Both the position numbers and the translations under genes were made by a program. This document shows positions 1 to 8,957 of a stretch of 64,000 nt of DNA, piece by piece (position 1 is the stretch's first letter; the number at the start of each line of letters is the position of its first letter). Below the pieces are notes generated by a model. That model was not told the origin of the DNA and did no database searches. It saw only the letters and a program-made list of their open reading frames with translations. Origin of the DNA: Rhodospirillum centenum SW. GTDB taxonomy: Bacteria > Pseudomonadota > Alphaproteobacteria > Azospirillales > Azospirillaceae. The stretch spans positions 3,961,501 to 4,025,500 of the forward strand of contig NC_011420.2 in NCBI RefSeq assembly GCF_000016185.1. The letters run 5' to 3'.

Positions 1-1299
1 TACCTGAACCAGCTCGAACAGAATCTGCGGCCGCTGACGGTGCCGGTGCTGCTGCGGATCAACGCCGTCTTCGGCGTGGACGTGCAGATGTTCTCCGAGG
101 ACGATGAGGCGCGCCTCATCGCCGACCTGCGCGAGGCGCTGTCCGAGGCCGGCCTGGCGGACGGGGTGGCGCTGGCGGAGCTGCGTGAACTGGCGGCGGG
201 CATGCCGGCGGTGGGGCGCGCGCTGCTGGCGCTGCACCGCCGCGGCCGCGAGGCGGCGGGCCGGCTGGAGCAGCTCTCCGGCCATCTCGGCGAGGGCTGG
301 CAGGACGCCGCCAAGCCGCTGATGCCGTTCGAGGAGGTGCGCGACTTCTTCTATGCCCGCCACAACCATGTCGCGGAGCTGGACGAGGCGGGGGAGGCGC
401 TCCAGCGGGAGGCGGGGCTGGTGGCCGGCGACATGGCCGCCGGGCTGGCGCGGCATCTGGCACGCCGGCACGATGTCCGCGTGCTGGCGGACGGGGAGGC
501 CGCGGTGCCCCGCCGCTACGACGCGGCCAGCCGCACGCTGCGCCTCTCGGCCGATCTCACGCCGGGGCAGCGGGCCTTCCAGATGGCGACGCAGCTTGCC
601 TTCCTGGACCGGGGGGCGATGCTGGACGGGCTGATCGCCCAGGCCGACTTCTCCGGCGAAGAGGCGCGGCGACTCGCCCGCATCGGGCTCGCCAGCTACT
701 TCGCCGGGGCGGTGCTGCTGCCCTACCGGCCCTTCCTGGCGGCGGCGGAGGCCCTGCGCTACGACATCGAGCGGCTGGAACGGCAGTTCGGTGTGGGGTT
801 CGAGACGGTGTGCCACCGCCTCTCCACGCTGCAACGGCCCGGTGAGCGCGGGGTGCCCTTCTTCTTCGTGCGGGTGGACCGGGCCGGCAACATCTCCAAG
901 CGGCAGTCGGCCACCGACTTCCACTTCTCCCGCGTCGGCGGCTCCTGTCCCCTCTGGAACGTGTACGAGGCCTTTGCCCAGCCGGGTCGCATCCTGATCC
1001 AGCGCGCGGCGATGCCCGACGGGCGGCAGTATCTCTGGCTCGCGCGCACGGTCGGCCGGGGGGCCGGCGGCTTCGGCGCCCCGGCCCGGCAGTTCGCCGT
1101 CGGCCTGGGCTGCGACCTGCGCCATGCCGCCCGGCTGGTCTACGCCAAGGGACTGGACCTTGCCGATCCCGAGGCCGCGACGCCGATCGGCGCCGGCTGC
1201 AAGGTCTGCGAGCGGGCCGACTGCGCCCAGCGCGCCTTCCCCATGATCGGCCGGCCGTTACAGGTGGACGAGGCGGTCCGCCGCTTCGCGCCCTACTGA
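1..1299 (+). CDS. ScfR/RamB-type Xre transcriptional regulator, 5' end missing
   Basis: The frame is open from base 1 and begins with residues YLNQLEQNLRPLTVPVLLRI. This is the end of an Xre helix-turn-helix as found in short-chain fatty acyl regulators (RamB/ScfR family), so the true start lies before the window; the GTG at 40 is internal. The 432 visible residues contain the divergent IrrE/ImmA-like middle region and the C-terminal DUF2083-like region. A cysteine cluster (GCKVCERADCAQRAFP) near the end matches the family's usual tail. Family members control acetate, propionate and glyoxylate metabolism genes, but no such target lies next to it here. It converges on the PepSY gene with a 15-base gap. 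The family call is firm; the regulon is unknown. Confidence 0.85.
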   Translation, partial: YLNQLEQNLRPLTVPVLLRINAVFGVDVQMFSEDDEARLIADLREALSEAGLADGVALAELRELAAGMPAVGRALLALHRRGREAAGRLEQLSGHLGEGWQDAAKPLMPFEEVRDFFYARHNHVAELDEAGEALQREAGLVAGDMAAGLARHLARRHDVRVLADGEAAVPRRYDAASRTLRLSADLTPGQRAFQMATQLAFLDRGAMLDGLIAQADFSGEEARRLARIGLASYFAGAVLLPYRPFLAAAEALRYDIERLERQFGVGFETVCHRLSTLQRPGERGVPFFFVRVDRAGNISKRQSATDFHFSRVGGSCPLWNVYEAFAQPGRILIQRAAMPDGRQYLWLARTVGRGAGGFGAPARQFAVGLGCDLRHAARLVYAKGLDLADPEAATPIGAGCKVCERADCAQRAFPMIGRPLQVDEAVRRFAPY

Positions 1300-1314
1300 C
1301 CCGCCCGGTGAAAC

Positions 1315-2469
1315 TCAGCGCCGCCGCCACCACAGCCACAGGCCGGTGACGCACAGCGCCACCGTGGCCAGCCCGGCCACCAGCACGACGATGCGGCCGG
1401 GCAGGCCCAGCCCCTTGCCCGAATGCAGCGGGTACTGCCAGGCGAAGAAGGCGTCTCCCGGTCCTTCGCCACGGTCGTGCCGCTGGCCCAGGATGGCCCC
1501 GTCCTGCATCGAGACGTAGATCCACAGCCGGCCATAGCCGTCCATGTCGCGCTCGTCGAAGGCGCGCACGCCATAGACCCCCTTGCGGGAAAGCACCACG
1601 ATGCTGTCGATCCGGGCACCGGACCGGGTCCCGGCGACGGCCAGGGCGGCGTCGATCCCCACGGGGGGCCTCATGGCGTGCGCTTCCGCAGGGCGGTCCG
1701 GGAAGCTCAGATGCAGCCGCTCCGAGACCGGCACGACCAGCCGGGCCGCCCAGCGGACCTCCTCGTGCCAGGTGAGGGCCAGACTGGACACCGCCAGCAC
1801 CAGCGTCACCGGGAAGAGCCAGACCCCCTTGGCCCGGTGCAGGTCGAACAGCCGGCGCAGGCTTCCGCGCGGACCGCCGACCCGGAAGGAGGCCTGCCAC
1901 TTCGCCGCGACCGGGAAAGCCAGCACCAGGGCGGCGGCATGGTCGGCGATCCAGAGCAGCGCCACCAGCCCCAGGAACCAGGTCATGGCCGGACCGAGCA
2001 TCAGGTCCAGATGCAGGTCGTAGAGCATGGTCATCAGATGGCGGCGGTCGAATGCCACCGTCTCGAAGAAGCGCCACCCCAGCACCGTCCCGTCGCGCGG
2101 ATCGGTGAAGACCTGCACCGACCGCGCCGCGGCCCCGTCCTGCGCGACGGTGCCGGTCATCATCACCGCGTCGTCCGGGGCGTCGGGCAGGTCGATGAAG
2201 CGCGGGGCGAACCCCGGCAGGGCCTCGCCCGCCCGCTCCACGGCGCGGTCCAGCGGTGCCGCCACCTCCGACGCCGGCACCGTCCACAGATCCGGATTCA
2301 GCCAGCGGTCCAGTTCGCCGTAGAAGACGATGGCGGACCCGGTCAGCGACATCAGGATCAGCCAGAGGGCGCCGGCCAGCCCGAACCAGCGGTGGCCGGC
2401 GCGCAGCAGGGACCGCCAGCGCCTGCCGGCCGGCGGCGGCGGCCGGGTTTCCGTCGGGGGCGCCGGCAC
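1315..2469 (-). CDS. PepSY-associated membrane protein (PiuB-like)
   Basis: A 384-residue inner-membrane protein. It has an N-terminal HRWFGLAGALWLILMSLTG helix, a pair of hydrophobic segments near residues 150-175, another near 200-215 and a C-terminal helix ending in WLWWRRR. This is the layout of the PepSY_TM/PiuB family, often found beside TonB-dependent siderophore receptors and sometimes linked to ferric-siderophore reduction. Its start lies 2 bases beyond the stop of the upstream receptor gene, so it is very likely co-transcribed with the sigma/FecR/receptor module. Reductase or permease function is inferred from context only. Confidence 0.85.
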   Translation of the reverse strand: MPAPPTETRPPPPAGRRWRSLLRAGHRWFGLAGALWLILMSLTGSAIVFYGELDRWLNPDLWTVPASEVAAPLDRAVERAGEALPGFAPRFIDLPDAPDDAVMMTGTVAQDGAAARSVQVFTDPRDGTVLGWRFFETVAFDRRHLMTMLYDLHLDLMLGPAMTWFLGLVALLWIADHAAALVLAFPVAAKWQASFRVGGPRGSLRRLFDLHRAKGVWLFPVTLVLAVSSLALTWHEEVRWAARLVVPVSERLHLSFPDRPAEAHAMRPPVGIDAALAVAGTRSGARIDSIVVLSRKGVYGVRAFDERDMDGYGRLWIYVSMQDGAILGQRHDRGEGPGDAFFAWQYPLHSGKGLGLPGRIVVLVAGLATVALCVTGLWLWWRRR

Positions 2470-2471
2470 CG

Positions 2472-4829
2472 TCAGAACCGCACCGCCGCGGTCAGCCGGA
2501 TGTCGCGGCCCGGCTCGTAGATTCCGGCGATCCCCTCCCAGCCCGGGATGGCCGTGTAGTCGGCAACGCTGGAGTGGGCGCGGTAGCGCTTGTCGAACAG
2601 GTTGTAGACGGCGCCGAGCAGGGTCAGCCGGTCGTCGCCGAAGGGCTGCCAGCGGGCGAAGAGATCGACCACCGTGTAGCCCGGCTTGTCCACGCGCTGG
2701 GTCTCACCGATCCAGCCGATCGCCACCGACCGTTGCAGCACCTCGATGCCGTCCAGGCTCTCGAACCGGGTCAACGCGGCTTCCAGCTCAAGGCCGGGGA
2801 CGGGGGTGTAACCGGCGCTGATGTTCCAGTTGTCCCCGACGGAATTGCCCAGGGCGATGTGCTCGTAGCCCTCCACCTCGTCGCCGTTCAGCTTGGAGAC
2901 ATAGTGGTTGAAGTAGGCGTCCAGGGTGAAGGGGCCGTGGCTGTAACCGGCCCGGATCTCCACGCCGTCCGACTTGAACCGGCCGACATTCTCGTAATAG
3001 ACGGCGTCCTGCGGCCGCGGCCCGCTGCCGAGCTGGTCCAGGATCACGTTGTCGATCCGCATGTGGTAGTAGACGGCCGATCCGCGCCAGCCGTCCCGGG
3101 CGTAGCTGAGGCCGGCCTCGTAGTTGTCCACCCGCTCCGGCTTCAGCGTCGGCGACAGGCTGATGCGACCGGGCCGCTTCTCCAGCGTGAAGGCGTCCCC
3201 GATCTCCTTGCCCCGGAAGGCCTCCGCGAACCCGGCATTGATGCTGAAGCCCGCCGGCAGGTCGTAGGTGAAGCCGGCGTTGACGCTGATCCCGTCGCTG
3301 TCGGTGCCGTCGCCGTAGGTGACCTGCGCCATGTCGTAGGCGTCGTAGCGCAGCCCGAAGCTCAGCAGCAACGGGTCGATGATCCGCCAGTGATCCTGGG
3401 CGTAGAGGCCGAACACGTCCCCCGTCTCGACGAAGCGGCCGACCGACGGGTTCCAGGACCACTGTCCCCAGACGGCCGGATCGCCCCGGTAGCCGCCCGC
3501 CACCCGGTCGTCCCGGTACTCCATCCCGGCGACCAGGGAGTGGTCGCCCGGTGTCGCGCGTCCGCGCAGATCGAAGCCCTGGCTGCGGATCGTCGCGCCG
3601 TACAGTCCCCAGCGGTCGTAACGGTTCTGGGTGAACTCGGATTCGGTCCAGTAACCCGTCGTCTCGATCCGCAGCGGACCGAGGTCGGCCTGGTAGTTCG
3701 CCACCGCCGTCCGCCGCTGCGCCTCCGCCGGGAACAGCGGTGCGCCCTCCAGCACCGGCCAGTTCGGACGTTGCCCGAACGACGCCTCCTCGTCGCGCTG
3801 CTCATAGCTGATCGAAAGCCGGTGCCCGTCGGCGATGTCGCCGCCGAGCTTCAGGAATGCCAGCCGCTGCTCCGCCGCGGTGCCACGCAGCCGGTCGCCG
3901 CCGCCGTCCTTCATGTCGTTGCGGTCCACACGCACGACCGAGCCGACGAACCCGATGTCGCCGATCAGGCGGCCATAGAGGGTGCCGCTCAGCTTGTGCC
4001 CGTCATTCGTGAAGTAGCTCGCCTTCGCCAGCGCGCCCAGACGCTGGCCGGGGGCCAGCAGGTCCTCGGCGTCCCGCGTCCTGAAGCGGATGGCGCCGCC
4101 GACCGCGCCGAAACCGGAGGTCGCCTCGCCGGCGCCGGCCCGGACCTCGACGCTCTCCAGCAGTTCCGGCTCGATGGAGACCCGGCCGATGTGGTGGAAC
4201 AGGGTGCCGCGCTGGGGCGCGCCGTCCACCGTCACGTTCAGCAGGGAATCCTCCAGGCCGCGGACATAGATCTTCTGCGCGATGCCCAGCGATCCGCCCA
4301 CCGAAACGGACGGCACGCGGCGGAACAGGTCGGCCAGATCGGTGGCCTGCCGCCGCTCGATCTCCGCCGGCCCGATCGCCACGTCCGTCAGGGTGCCGAC
4401 GACGACGATCTCCTCGATGGGGGTCGGCGGCGGCGGGACCGGCGTTGATGCCGCGGCGGGGCGGGGGGCCGGCGGCGGGGCCGGGGGAGCGGCTGCGGGA
4501 ACCGGCCGGATGCGGAAGCCGCCGCTGCCGTCCGGTTCGGCCTGAAGGCCAGTGCCGGCCAGCATCCGTTCCAGCGCCGCGGCCGGCGCATAGGTCCCGG
4601 ACAGGCCGTCCGTGCGCCGGTCGCGGACCAGGCCCGGATCGACGGTGACGATCACGCCGGCCTGCTGGCCCAGCCGGGCGATGGCGGCGCCCAGCGGGCC
4701 GCCGGGTATCTCGATCCGTGCCGTTGCCGCCGCCTGTCCCTGCGCCCAGGCCGGGCCGGCCGTCCCCGCTGCCAGCACCAGCGCCATGGCGGCCGCCTTG
4801 CCCACCGTCCTGCTCCGAACTCCTGCCAT
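2472..4829 (-). CDS. TonB-dependent receptor with STN signalling domain (FecA-like)
   Basis: Outer-membrane receptor of 785 residues. An ATG at 4829 preceded by AGGTGGG is preferred; a GTG at 4856 would add nine residues. Order: signal peptide ending near AWAQ, STN domain (about residues 35-105, IPGGPLGAAIARLGQQAGV), Pro/Ala linker, a TonB-box-like EEIVVVG, plug domain, beta-barrel, and a terminal aromatic in AAVRF. STN receptors signal to a periplasmic FecR protein, and the FecR and sigma genes lie directly upstream. This makes a complete cell-surface signalling cassette. The substrate, probably a ferric siderophore, cannot be read from the sequence. Confidence 0.9.
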   Translation of the reverse strand: MAGVRSRTVGKAAAMALVLAAGTAGPAWAQGQAAATARIEIPGGPLGAAIARLGQQAGVIVTVDPGLVRDRRTDGLSGTYAPAAALERMLAGTGLQAEPDGSGGFRIRPVPAAAPPAPPPAPRPAAASTPVPPPPTPIEEIVVVGTLTDVAIGPAEIERRQATDLADLFRRVPSVSVGGSLGIAQKIYVRGLEDSLLNVTVDGAPQRGTLFHHIGRVSIEPELLESVEVRAGAGEATSGFGAVGGAIRFRTRDAEDLLAPGQRLGALAKASYFTNDGHKLSGTLYGRLIGDIGFVGSVVRVDRNDMKDGGGDRLRGTAAEQRLAFLKLGGDIADGHRLSISYEQRDEEASFGQRPNWPVLEGAPLFPAEAQRRTAVANYQADLGPLRIETTGYWTESEFTQNRYDRWGLYGATIRSQGFDLRGRATPGDHSLVAGMEYRDDRVAGGYRGDPAVWGQWSWNPSVGRFVETGDVFGLYAQDHWRIIDPLLLSFGLRYDAYDMAQVTYGDGTDSDGISVNAGFTYDLPAGFSINAGFAEAFRGKEIGDAFTLEKRPGRISLSPTLKPERVDNYEAGLSYARDGWRGSAVYYHMRIDNVILDQLGSGPRPQDAVYYENVGRFKSDGVEIRAGYSHGPFTLDAYFNHYVSKLNGDEVEGYEHIALGNSVGDNWNISAGYTPVPGLELEAALTRFESLDGIEVLQRSVAIGWIGETQRVDKPGYTVVDLFARWQPFGDDRLTLLGAVYNLFDKRYRAHSSVADYTAIPGWEGIAGIYEPGRDIRLTAAVRF

Positions 4830-4910
4830 CGTCCCACCTGTAAGGTCTGCTTTCACCAGGGGGACGGACGAGGGTCGGAAAACGGGCCACGGAAAAATGC
4901 GCCGCGGCCG

Positions 4911-5906
4911 TCAGCGCTCCGGCGGCAGGACGACCGGCCCGCCGGCGTCCGGCCGGAGCAGCCGCAGCCCGAGCATGCCGGCCAGGGCATCCAGGGCGCG
5001 GCCGCTGTTGTCCAGGGGAAGACTGCCTGTCACCCGCAGCCCTTGCAGAGTCCGGGCCTCGAAGCGGACCGGCACCGCCCGGTAGCGGTTCAGCTCCTCC
5101 AGCACCGCCGTCAGCGGCTGGTCGTCGATCACGAGCCAGCCCCGGGTCCAGGCGGTGGCGCCGGCGGGGTCCACCGGGGCCAGCCGGGTCGCGCTGCCGC
5201 CCGCGAGCTGTGCCTGTTCGCCGGGGCCCAGCTCCAGACACGCTGCTCCCGTCGTCGCCGGACAGGCCCGCACGCGGGAGGCGACGACGGTCACCAGCGT
5301 CCGCCCGCCGTCCCGCCTCACGCTGAACGCGGTGCCCAGGGCGGTCACCGTTCCGTCGGCGGTGGCGACGGTGAAGGGGCGTTCCGGGTCGTGCGCCACC
5401 TCGGCCAGGATGCGCCCGCCGAACAGCTCGATCCGCCGCATCCCGGCCGACAGGCGGATGTCCAGCGCCGTGTCCGTGTCGATCGTCAGGCCGGAGCCGT
5501 CTGCCAGACGCATGTCCCGCCGCTCGCCCCGCTCCGTCCGTTCGTCCGGGAACAGGGCGCGCACCTGCGGCAGCCCGGCCGCAAGCCAGCCGAGGCCGAA
5601 CAGCAGGCAGATCCCCAGCAGGGCCCCGCGGCGGACCGCGCCGGCACTCCGTCCGACAGCACTCCGTCCGGGCCGGTCCGCCGCGACGCGCAGGACCTGA
5701 CGGTCAAGCTCGCTCAACTGCTCGAAGCGCCTGTCCAGCCTGCGCATCCGCTCGAACGCCAGACGGTGCAGCGGGTCCTGCCGGCACCACGCCTCGCAGG
5801 CGTCGTGCTCCTCCTGGGTCGCCCGCTCGTCGTCCAGCGTGGCCGCCCACTGCGCGGCCTGCGCCACCATGGCCGGGGTCGGCCGCGCTGCCGGGGTCGG
5901 GCTCAT
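4911..5906 (-). CDS. FecR-family anti-sigma/transmembrane sensor
   Basis: 331 residues. The N-terminal DUF4880 region (about 12-60, including WCRQDPLHRLAFERMRRLD) should bind the sigma factor. A single membrane helix lies near 90-108 (GICLLFGLGWLAAGLP). The periplasmic FecR beta domain covers about 125-225. A C-terminal STN-like segment begins near WLVIDDQPLTAVLEELNRY. The start overlaps the sigma gene stop by four bases (ATGA), so the pair is translationally coupled. It should relay occupancy of the downstream STN receptor to the sigma factor. Confidence 0.9.
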   Translation of the reverse strand: MSPTPAARPTPAMVAQAAQWAATLDDERATQEEHDACEAWCRQDPLHRLAFERMRRLDRRFEQLSELDRQVLRVAADRPGRSAVGRSAGAVRRGALLGICLLFGLGWLAAGLPQVRALFPDERTERGERRDMRLADGSGLTIDTDTALDIRLSAGMRRIELFGGRILAEVAHDPERPFTVATADGTVTALGTAFSVRRDGGRTLVTVVASRVRACPATTGAACLELGPGEQAQLAGGSATRLAPVDPAGATAWTRGWLVIDDQPLTAVLEELNRYRAVPVRFEARTLQGLRVTGSLPLDNSGRALDALAGMLGLRLLRPDAGGPVVLPPER

Positions 5907-6415
5907 CGCTCCGGGTAGGCCAGGGCGTAGCAGTGGGCGTAGGCGGCAGCGATGTGCCGCTTGACCGTGCGCTCGGATACGCCCAGCACCGCCGCGATCT
6001 CAGCATGGCCCTGCCCCTCCAGCCGGCGCAGCAGGAAGGCCCGGCGCGTCAGGTCCGGCAGTTCCCACAGGAGCTGGAGGATGCCGGCCAGGAGCTGGGT
6101 CGCCTCTGCGATCCGCTCGGGCGTCAGGAGGTCCGCGTCGCCGGCCTGCGCCGCACAGACGTCCAGGTAGGCGCGCTCGACCTCGCGCCGGCGGATGTCG
6201 TCCACCAGCAGGCGGCGGGCGACGGTGGCCAGGAAGGGGCGAGGCTCCAGCGGCAGAGCGCTCCGACCGCGTTCCAGCAGCCGGCAGAAGGTGTCGTGGG
6301 CCAGATCGGATGCCCGCTCCGGACAGCGGGTGCGCCGACGCAGCCAGTCGCACAGCCAGCCGCCGTGTGCCGCGTACAGTTCCCCGATCTCGATGTCCAC
6401 GACCGCGTCGCGCAA
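5903..6415 (-). CDS. FecI-type ECF RNA polymerase sigma factor 1
   Basis: 170 residues with sigma-70 region 2 at about 10-75 and region 4 at about 105-160 (helix-turn-helix GHAEIAAVLGVSERTVKRHI). There is no region 3, as expected of ECF factors. The start is TTG at 6415, supported by a strong AAGGGGGG ribosome site. It is first in a four-gene operon with FecR, an STN receptor and a PepSY protein. An inverted repeat resembling a Fur site lies about 50 bases upstream. It probably drives the receptor gene when the ligand is present and iron is low. Confidence 0.9.
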   Translation of the reverse strand: MRDAVVDIEIGELYAAHGGWLCDWLRRRTRCPERASDLAHDTFCRLLERGRSALPLEPRPFLATVARRLLVDDIRRREVERAYLDVCAAQAGDADLLTPERIAEATQLLAGILQLLWELPDLTRRAFLLRRLEGQGHAEIAAVLGVSERTVKRHIAAAYAHCYALAYPER

Positions 6416-6461
6416 CGGTCCCCCCTTCCCGACCCCGCTGGACTCCCGGTCCTCGCCTAGC

Positions 6462-6480
6462 GCAAATGCGAGGCATTATC
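6462..6480 (-). promoter_or_regulatory. Fur-box-like inverted repeat before sigma factor 1
   Basis: AATGC-GAG-GCATT is a perfect 5-base inverted repeat at 6465-6477, inside a longer AT-richer element. Its reverse strand reads TTGATAATGCCTCGCATTTG. It resembles the sites before exbB and the second sigma factor, but is the most diverged of the set. Binding by Fur or a relative is inferred. Confidence 0.5.
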
Positions 6481-6605
6481 AAGATGACTCCGTACCGGAA
6501 GGCCGGATTGACCCGTCGCGTTCTGCACCCGGTGCAAACCTGACTCCCCCGCAGCGCCAATTTGACCGCTTGGCGCCGCTGGTCTACCGGGACCAGCATG
6601 GCGCC

Positions 6606-8264
6606 ATGAGCGAACGAGCGAAGAAGGCCGGGCCGGCTTCGGCCCCGGCACCCTCGGCGAAGCCCCGGCGCGTGCCGGGCGAGCCGAGCATCACCTTCCA
6701 CGGGGCGGCCGGTGGCGTCACCGGCTCCTGCTTCCTGGTCGAGCACGGCGGCGGAAGCTTTCTCGTCGACTGCGGCATGTTCCAGGGGTCGAAGACGGTG
6801 CGGGAGCTGAACTGGCGGCCCTTTCCGTTCGATCCCTCCAGCATCGGCACGATGCTGCTGACGCATGCGCACATCGACCATTCCGGCCTGATCCCGAAGC
6901 TGGTCAAGGCGGGATTCACCGGCCGCGTCCACTGCACCCGGGCGACCGCCGACCTGCTGGCCTACATGCTGCCGGACAGCGGCTTCATCCAGGAGCAGGA
7001 CGTGCGGCGGCTGAACTTCCGCAACCGCCTGCGCGGCCGCGGCGAGGTGGAGCCGATCTACACGCGCGAGGATGCCGAGGCCAGCCTGGACCGGCTGCAC
7101 GGCGTCGATTACGGAAAGTGGATCGAGGTGCAGCCCGGGGCCCGGGCCCGCTTCTGGGATGCCGGACACCTGCTGGGCTCCGCCTCCATCGAGGTGGAAC
7201 TGACGGAGGCGGGCCGCACCACCCGCATCCTCTTCTCCGGCGACCTGGGACCGGAGAAGAAACCCTTCCATGACGGTCCGGACGGACCGGAGAAGATGGA
7301 CTGGGTGGTGGTCGAGTCCACCTATGGCGGTCGCCAGCGCCCCGATGTGGATGACGCGACCCGTCAGGCCATGCTGGCGGAGGAGGTGCGGAAGGCACTC
7401 GCCCTGGGCGGCAATCTGGTGATCCCCGCCTTCGCCGTGGAACGCACGCAGGAGCTGCTCTACGACCTGGACCGGCTGTTCGACAGCGGTGCGCTGCCGG
7501 TGACGGAGGTCTATCTCGACAGCCCGCTGGCCGTCCGCATCACCGGCGTCTTCGAGAAGTACCTGCCGCATGTCAATCAGCCGGGCACGCCGCCGCCGTT
7601 CCGGCGCGGCAACCTGCATCTGGTGGAATCGACCGAGGGCAGCAAGCGGCTGAACCGGCTGGCCGGCGGTGCCATCATCATGGCCGCCAGCGGCATGTGC
7701 GACGCCGGGCGCATCCGCCACCACCTCAAGCAGAATCTGTGGCGCCGCAACGCGACGGTGCTGTTCGTCGGCTATCAGGCGCCGGGCACCCTGGGCCGCA
7801 TCCTCCAGGAAGGGGCGAAGACCGTCCGCATCCATGGCGAGGAGGTGCAGGTCCATGCCCGCATCCGGACGCTGGACGCCTACTCCGGCCATGCCGATCA
7901 GACGGCGCTTCTCAACTGGACGCGGGAGCGGATGCCCGTCTCCCGCGGCATCATCCTCACCCATGGCGAGGAGTCCCAGCGGATCGCCCTGCGCGACAGG
8001 CTGGCCGAGGCCGGGATCGACGGGACCCGTATCCTGACCCCGGCCCTGGACGAGCGCATCGTGCTGACCGGCAGCGGCGAACCGCCGGTCGAGATGGTCG
8101 CCGAACGCCTGCCCGGCGGTCACCTGCCGGAGCGCGACTGGCACAACAGCTACGCCGAGACGGTGCTCGCCCTGTCCCAGCGGTTGCAGACGGCACCGGA
8201 CGATCCCACCCGGGCGGACCTGCTGCGCCGGGTACGGGCGGCGCTGGGGCTGGAGACGGCGTAG
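6606..8264 (+). CDS. Beta-CASP metallo-beta-lactamase-fold RNA hydrolase
   Basis: 552 residues from the ATG at 6606 (MSERAKKAGP). The open frame extends further upstream only over the antisense of the sigma gene. The zinc motif HAHIDH at 87-92 and later conserved blocks (DSPLAVRITGVFEKY; AASGMCDAGRIRHHLKQNL; DAYSGHADQ) are those of the bacterial CPSF/Ysh1-like beta-CASP family. These include exonucleases and RNA-processing hydrolases. A basic, Ala/Pro-rich 25-residue head precedes the fold. It is probably a single-gene unit, divergent from the iron module. The exact RNA substrate is unknown. Confidence 0.9.
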   Translation: MSERAKKAGPASAPAPSAKPRRVPGEPSITFHGAAGGVTGSCFLVEHGGGSFLVDCGMFQGSKTVRELNWRPFPFDPSSIGTMLLTHAHIDHSGLIPKLVKAGFTGRVHCTRATADLLAYMLPDSGFIQEQDVRRLNFRNRLRGRGEVEPIYTREDAEASLDRLHGVDYGKWIEVQPGARARFWDAGHLLGSASIEVELTEAGRTTRILFSGDLGPEKKPFHDGPDGPEKMDWVVVESTYGGRQRPDVDDATRQAMLAEEVRKALALGGNLVIPAFAVERTQELLYDLDRLFDSGALPVTEVYLDSPLAVRITGVFEKYLPHVNQPGTPPPFRRGNLHLVESTEGSKRLNRLAGGAIIMAASGMCDAGRIRHHLKQNLWRRNATVLFVGYQAPGTLGRILQEGAKTVRIHGEEVQVHARIRTLDAYSGHADQTALLNWTRERMPVSRGIILTHGEESQRIALRDRLAEAGIDGTRILTPALDERIVLTGSGEPPVEMVAERLPGGHLPERDWHNSYAETVLALSQRLQTAPDDPTRADLLRRVRAALGLETA

Positions 8265-8278
8265 CGCAGGATCTGCGC
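8264..8278. terminator. Short hairpin between convergent genes
   Basis: GCGCAG-GAT-CTGCGC forms a perfect 6-bp stem with a 3-base loop. It starts at the last base of the hydrolase gene and faces the convergent gene at 8287. There is no T-run, so intrinsic termination is only possible, not shown. Confidence 0.3.
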
Positions 8279-8286
8279 CGGCAGGG

Positions 8287-8781
8287 TCAGCAGAGGTCGG
8301 CCGCCCGGGCGATCCAGGCCGGATCGTGCTCGGGCGGCAGGCCCCGCTCCGCCAGCCACAGATTCTGTAGACGGTACGCCTCCTCCTCCCGCCGTCCGCG
8401 GCAGTCCCCGCCCCGCCCGGCGAGCTGCTGGGCATGGTGGACCAGTTCATGGACCAGATAGCTCAGCTCCACCGGGTCGGCGGGGGACCAGGTGTCGGAA
8501 TCCAGGATCACCACGCCGGGAACGTAGGCGGCGCGGAGGCGCTCGTCCGTGCCGGCGAGCTGTGCCGCCCGGTCCAGCCGGAGCAGTGCCTGCCGGCTGG
8601 CGATGACGACGGGCGGCACAAGCCCGGGCCGCCCCGTATGCCGGCCCACCCAGTCCAGGAGCGGCGCCACGACCCCCGGCGGCACCTGACGGCCCTCGCC
8701 GGCCCTCGCTCCCTGCACAGGTGGCACGGCAGCCGCCAGCAGCACAGCCAGGACGGCCTGAATCCAGGCTTTCCGGACCAT
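8287..8781 (-). CDS. Secreted small protein with HExxH motif (DUF6647-like)
   Basis: 164 residues with a signal peptide (about 1-27, LAVLLAAAVPPVQGARA). The motif HELVHH at 111-116, followed by a Glu-rich helix near 130-135 (RREEEAYRLQN), resembles a minimal gluzincin-type zinc site. Similar small exported proteins are annotated as DUF6647. Cys127 and the terminal Cys164 could form a disulphide. No partner gene is evident; it converges on the hydrolase gene. Peptidase activity is an inference from the motif. Confidence 0.7.
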   Translation of the reverse strand: MVRKAWIQAVLAVLLAAAVPPVQGARAGEGRQVPPGVVAPLLDWVGRHTGRPGLVPPVVIASRQALLRLDRAAQLAGTDERLRAAYVPGVVILDSDTWSPADPVELSYLVHELVHHAQQLAGRGGDCRGRREEEAYRLQNLWLAERGLPPEHDPAWIARAADLC

Positions 8782-8957
8782 CGCATCCCCGTTCTCCGCG
8801 CGGCACCGTTCAGGGGGCCGCGTGGCGGGAACGTGCGCGCCACCGCCATGGCGCGCGGAGCGATGGCCTTACCCGGACCGGGAGACCGTCCCCGCCCCGG
8901 GGAGGCACGGGACCGATGCCCCGCGATCCGGACGGGATAGCCCGGGCGCCCGCGGGA

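Noticed and set aside
2256-4448. A 730-residue plus-strand frame across the first TonB receptor
   Set aside because: The opposite strand encodes an evident STN receptor in a coherent operon; this frame has shadow composition.
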